Shown one piece after another: positions 61,837-64,000 of a stretch of DNA of 64,000 nucleotides. Below the pieces are notes generated by a model, which saw only the letters and a program-made list of their open reading frames with translations, had not been told where the DNA came from and made no database searches. Both the position numbers and the translations under genes were made by a program. This stretch comes from an uncultured Eubacterium sp. (GTDB lineage Bacteria > Bacillota > Clostridia > Lachnospirales > Lachnospiraceae), in contig CAOKNO010000001.1 of the NCBI GenBank assembly GCA_948470065.1, positions 33,594-97,593 of the forward strand, given 5' to 3'. Each line of letters begins with the position of its first letter. Position 1 is the stretch's first letter.

Positions 61837-62952
61837 ATGACAGCATGGTATTCCATATTGCATTTTCTGGTAGACGGCGTATGCGCCTTGGCGATGTTTG
61901 GCTCATTCCTGCCTGGTGGGCATGACCATACGGATATACTGGTTTATAATTTCTGCGCGTTTGCCATGCAGATGCCCCTTGGGCTTGCGTTGGATATGGC
62001 CAATATCCGGTATCGGGAAAAGGAGATGGAAATAGCCTTTGCGGCTGCGGCGGCGGGGGTATGCTGTACAATGGCAGGGGCTTTTGTACATCCGTTTCTT
62101 TTGGGGCTTGGAAACGCGTTATTCCATCTTGGCGGAGGTTTGGGGGCAATCAAGGAAGACCATACAAGACATTGGGAAGGCCGTGGGCTTGGCGTCTTCG
62201 TTGCCCCAGGGGCAATTGGGCTGTACTTTGGCACATGGATTGCGAAACAAGGCATGTGGAAGGTAGCCGTTCTGGGCGCAGGCGTTTGGATGGCGGTTAT
62301 TTGTATCTGGCTGGCATATCTGCACAAGAAACAGAGGGAGCAGGATACGGCGCAAATCGTAGGCTCCCCCGCTGCGGAGGATTGTTGGAACGGCGTCGTC
62401 TGGTGCGCCGTTTCCTGCCTGGCTGTCGTGATCCTGCGCTCGTATCTTGGCATGGCGGTTTCATTCCCATGGAACGCCAGTTTTGGGGCAGGGCTTTTGG
62501 CAGTCATTGCCCTGGCAGGCGGGAAGGCGGCAGGCGGTTTTTGCGCGGCGCGGTTTGGATTTTGGAAAACATCCGCCGTATCCTTACTGCTTGCGGCGTT
62601 TTGTTATCTGTTCCTTGCCGTAATGCCCGTTGGGCTTGCAGCCCTGTTTTTCTTCAATATCACAATGCCTGTTACGCTGTATTGGATGGTATGTATGTTC
62701 CAGTCAATGCCAGGGTTTGCATTTGGAAGCTTGACCTTTGGCCTGTTTTGCGGTTTCCTGCCAGGGTATTTTGGGATCCTGCCCCAGGCAGGCGCGGGGA
62801 TGGTAGGCTGTGTGGCGAGCCTTTTGTCCATCCTGTTCCTGTTTTGTGGGAAAATCTATGCTGGGAAGATAGGAAAGGAACCTGTAGAGCCAGGGAGTCC
62901 TGGTATCAAGCATGGTTTCAGAGCCTGCTGGCAAGGAAGGAGGAAGCGATGA
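61837..62952 (+). CDS. MFS-like membrane protein
   Basis: A 371-residue protein with about 10-11 membrane helices and two loosely similar halves, as in major facilitator proteins. Between helices the short loops HFLVDGVCALAMFG and LFHLGGGLGAIKEDHTRHWEGRGLGVFVAPGAIG carry conserved-looking Gly and His. No substrate can be inferred. GGGAGGG lies 9 bases before the ATG. Its TGA overlaps the next ATG by one base pattern (ATGA), showing translational coupling to the secreted protein that follows. Confidence 0.65.
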   Translation: MTAWYSILHFLVDGVCALAMFGSFLPGGHDHTDILVYNFCAFAMQMPLGLALDMANIRYREKEMEIAFAAAAAGVCCTMAGAFVHPFLLGLGNALFHLGGGLGAIKEDHTRHWEGRGLGVFVAPGAIGLYFGTWIAKQGMWKVAVLGAGVWMAVICIWLAYLHKKQREQDTAQIVGSPAAEDCWNGVVWCAVSCLAVVILRSYLGMAVSFPWNASFGAGLLAVIALAGGKAAGGFCAARFGFWKTSAVSLLLAAFCYLFLAVMPVGLAALFFFNITMPVTLYWMVCMFQSMPGFAFGSLTFGLFCGFLPGYFGILPQAGAGMVGCVASLLSILFLFCGKIYAGKIGKEPVEPGSPGIKHGFRACWQGRRKR

Positions 62953-63734
62953 AAAAGAAAGTATGTTTTTTGTGCGCGGTTCTTTGCGCTATGATGTATG
63001 CCGCGCCTGTGAAAGCAGACGTTATCTGGACGCCGGAGGATTCCTTTTACCAAAGGCATGAATCGGAATGTAATTATGAGGAGCGCCAATATACGGCAAA
63101 TGGGCCAAATGGAGAAGTAGAAGTCTACGAAAGCCCAGAATCGCCAAAGGTAGTGGCTACCCTGGAAAATGGTGCAAAAACAAGTGTTTCTGTGACATAT
63201 ACCGACAAAGAAGGGGTCGTGTGGGGTTCCTACCTCCAGGGAGGCTGGATGCCTATGGAATATATGGACGTCATTTACGACAGCATTTCGTTTCGGCAGG
63301 ATCATGCTGCGGAGATAACAGAAGAGCCGGGCGCTTTGGATGAAGATTACTTAAGGGAAACAATATATGTCTGGAAATATCCTGCTTCTGAGGAATGCTA
63401 TGGGATGGAACCGGGCGAATTTGAGCTTGTCCCAGAGTATGATTCTGTCTATGTCGATCCGGACGGACTGCGCTGGGGGAACATGCCTTATTTCTATGGC
63501 TACCGGGACGTTTGGATATGCATCAGCGAACCTACGGCGGACGTCAGGGAACTCTATCCAGACGGCGTGCCAAAGCAGGAACCCGAAGCACAAGGGCAAA
63601 AGCAGGGAGATAAGATCGTGCCGAAGGGCAACCATGGGCGGGAGGCCTTTGCCATTGCGGCTGTCGCGTTGGTTGTGCTGGTAACGGCAGGATTGTTGGT
63701 AGTGTTGCGGCGCAGCAGCAAACGCCGTCCTTGA
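62949..63734 (+). CDS. Secreted SH3-like protein with C-terminal membrane anchor
   Basis: A 261-residue protein. GGAGGAAG stands 2 bases before ATG 62949, and the signal peptide (KKKVCFLCAVLCAMMYAAPVKA) begins there; the frame is open further back to 62061, but that part merely shadows the gene before it. The mature part has an SH3-like segment (about 45-100, GEVEVYESPESPKVVATL, VWGSYLQGGWMPMEYM) and a second similar one (about 140-190). It ends with a membrane helix and basic tail (REAFAIAAVALVVLVTAGLLVVL, RRSSKRRP), without an LPXTG sortase motif. Coupled to the MFS-like protein by ATGA overlap; function unknown. Confidence 0.75.
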   Translation: MKKKVCFLCAVLCAMMYAAPVKADVIWTPEDSFYQRHESECNYEERQYTANGPNGEVEVYESPESPKVVATLENGAKTSVSVTYTDKEGVVWGSYLQGGWMPMEYMDVIYDSISFRQDHAAEITEEPGALDEDYLRETIYVWKYPASEECYGMEPGEFELVPEYDSVYVDPDGLRWGNMPYFYGYRDVWICISEPTADVRELYPDGVPKQEPEAQGQKQGDKIVPKGNHGREAFAIAAVALVVLVTAGLLVVLRRSSKRRP

Positions 63735-63899
63735 GAAAGATCAGAAGATATGCTATAACCCGAGTTTGCCACTTGCGAGTAAAAAAATTGAAGTAAAATG
63801 ACCAAGTAAACACTAATTTTTCCAGTATTTATGCGGTTTGAGAAAATATACCTACATTTATGCCCTACATGAAATTTCTTGATCGGGTGGCGGATCTTG

Positions 63900-63928
63900 T
63901 TGAAAACTCCCGGAAGCTGTGATAGAAT
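63900..63928 (+). promoter_or_regulatory. Sigma-A-type promoter at the right edge
   Basis: TTGAAA (63900-63905), 17-base spacer, TAGAAT (63923-63928). Transcription would start near 63935. The 165 bases between the preceding stop and this promoter are AT-rich and hold nothing else I can identify. Confidence 0.65.
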
Positions 63929-63962
63929 AATGTTGGGCGTCACCGAGATGGTGGACGGCTGG

Positions 63963-63989
63963 CCCTCTCCGGAGGGACTGTGACCCTCC
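63963..63989 (+). ncRNA. Structured leader with two mutually exclusive hairpins (cut by the window edge)
   Basis: CCCTC (63963-63967) pairs with GAGGG (63972-63976) around a TCCG loop, which matches the hyperstable UNCG tetraloop closed by C-G. The same GGAGGG (63971-63976) can pair instead with CCCTCC (63984-63989) around a 7-base loop. The two forms exclude each other. It lies 28 bases downstream of a likely start of transcription. This could be a small RNA or the leader of a gene beyond the edge; I do not recognise a known family. Confidence 0.4.
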
Positions 63990-64000
63990 GTTTACATAAT

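Noticed and set aside
62061..62948. N-terminal extension of the last secreted protein
   Set aside because: The open frame overlaps the MFS-like gene throughout, while the signal peptide and a strong ribosome-binding site mark the start at 62949.
1..64000. Mobile elements, CRISPR arrays, tRNA and rRNA genes
   Set aside because: No transposase, integrase, terminal repeats, spaced repeats or cloverleaf-like sequence was seen in either strand.

Overview
The window reads as chromosomal DNA of a low-to-mid GC Gram-positive anaerobe, most likely a member of the Lachnospiraceae (Clostridia). This rests on strong AGGAGG-type ribosome-binding sites, sigma-A-like promoters, secreted proteins with fibronectin-III-like repeats rich in the YYYK motif, LytR-CpsA-Psr (LCP) proteins, TarI/TarJ/TagF-type teichoic acid enzymes and a Bacillus-type long pyruvate kinase. 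I see no tRNA, rRNA, insertion sequence, phage gene or CRISPR array. The first gene is cut by the left edge, and the right edge cuts into the start of a structured transcript.

Layout. (1) 1-4883: end of a secreted glycoside-hydrolase-like protein, two of the four dTDP-rhamnose genes (rmlA, rmlC), a secreted transglutaminase-like protein and a convergent secreted protein. (2) 5049-15904: a glycan assembly and export operon behind a strong promoter. It holds an ABC exporter whose ATPase has a C-terminal substrate-binding domain, a tandem-domain glycosyltransferase, a methyltransferase/kinase-like protein resembling the O-antigen chain terminator WbdD, a polyprenyl-phosphate sugar-phosphate transferase, another glycosyltransferase, and a second ABC exporter without the binding domain. 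(3) 16084-35255: a polyol-phosphate (teichoic-acid-like) section. It holds a polyprenyl-phosphate glycosyltransferase, TarI and TarJ, four CDP-glycerol/ribitol phosphotransferase proteins (one a 1440-residue three-part fusion), a GT-C-like membrane protein, and then, behind an internal consensus promoter, a flippase-like protein, a pyruvyltransferase-FrhB fusion, UDP-glucose dehydrogenase and a sugar aminotransferase. (4) 35279-38499: three membrane proteins on the minus strand. (5) 38770-46559: an LCP ligase, a secreted amidase and a secreted glucosaminidase, both carrying the same kind of repeat. (6) 46757-53258: a second, smaller glycan set (tandem glycosyltransferase, zinc ribbon, sugar-phosphate transferase, two GT2 enzymes, second LCP ligase). 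(7) 53404-63734: glmS, htrA, carbamate kinase, pyruvate kinase, an amidase lipoprotein, two membrane proteins and a secreted SH3-like protein. (8) 63900-64000: a promoter and a leader with two mutually exclusive hairpins.

How it works together (inference). Nucleotide sugars (dTDP-rhamnose, UDP-glucuronate, an amino sugar) and CDP-ribitol feed two lipid-linked assembly lines, each begun by its own WbaP-type initiating transferase. Finished chains would be exported by the ABC pairs and joined to peptidoglycan by the two LCP enzymes. GlmS supplies amino sugar for wall synthesis; the amidases, glucosaminidase and HtrA remodel and quality-control the wall.

The least ordinary parts are the WbdD-like methyltransferase/kinase next to a Wzt with a binding domain, the TagF-HAD-pseudoTagF fusion, and the pyruvyltransferase-FrhB fusion. 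Functional calls are by motif recognition alone; no database search was run.
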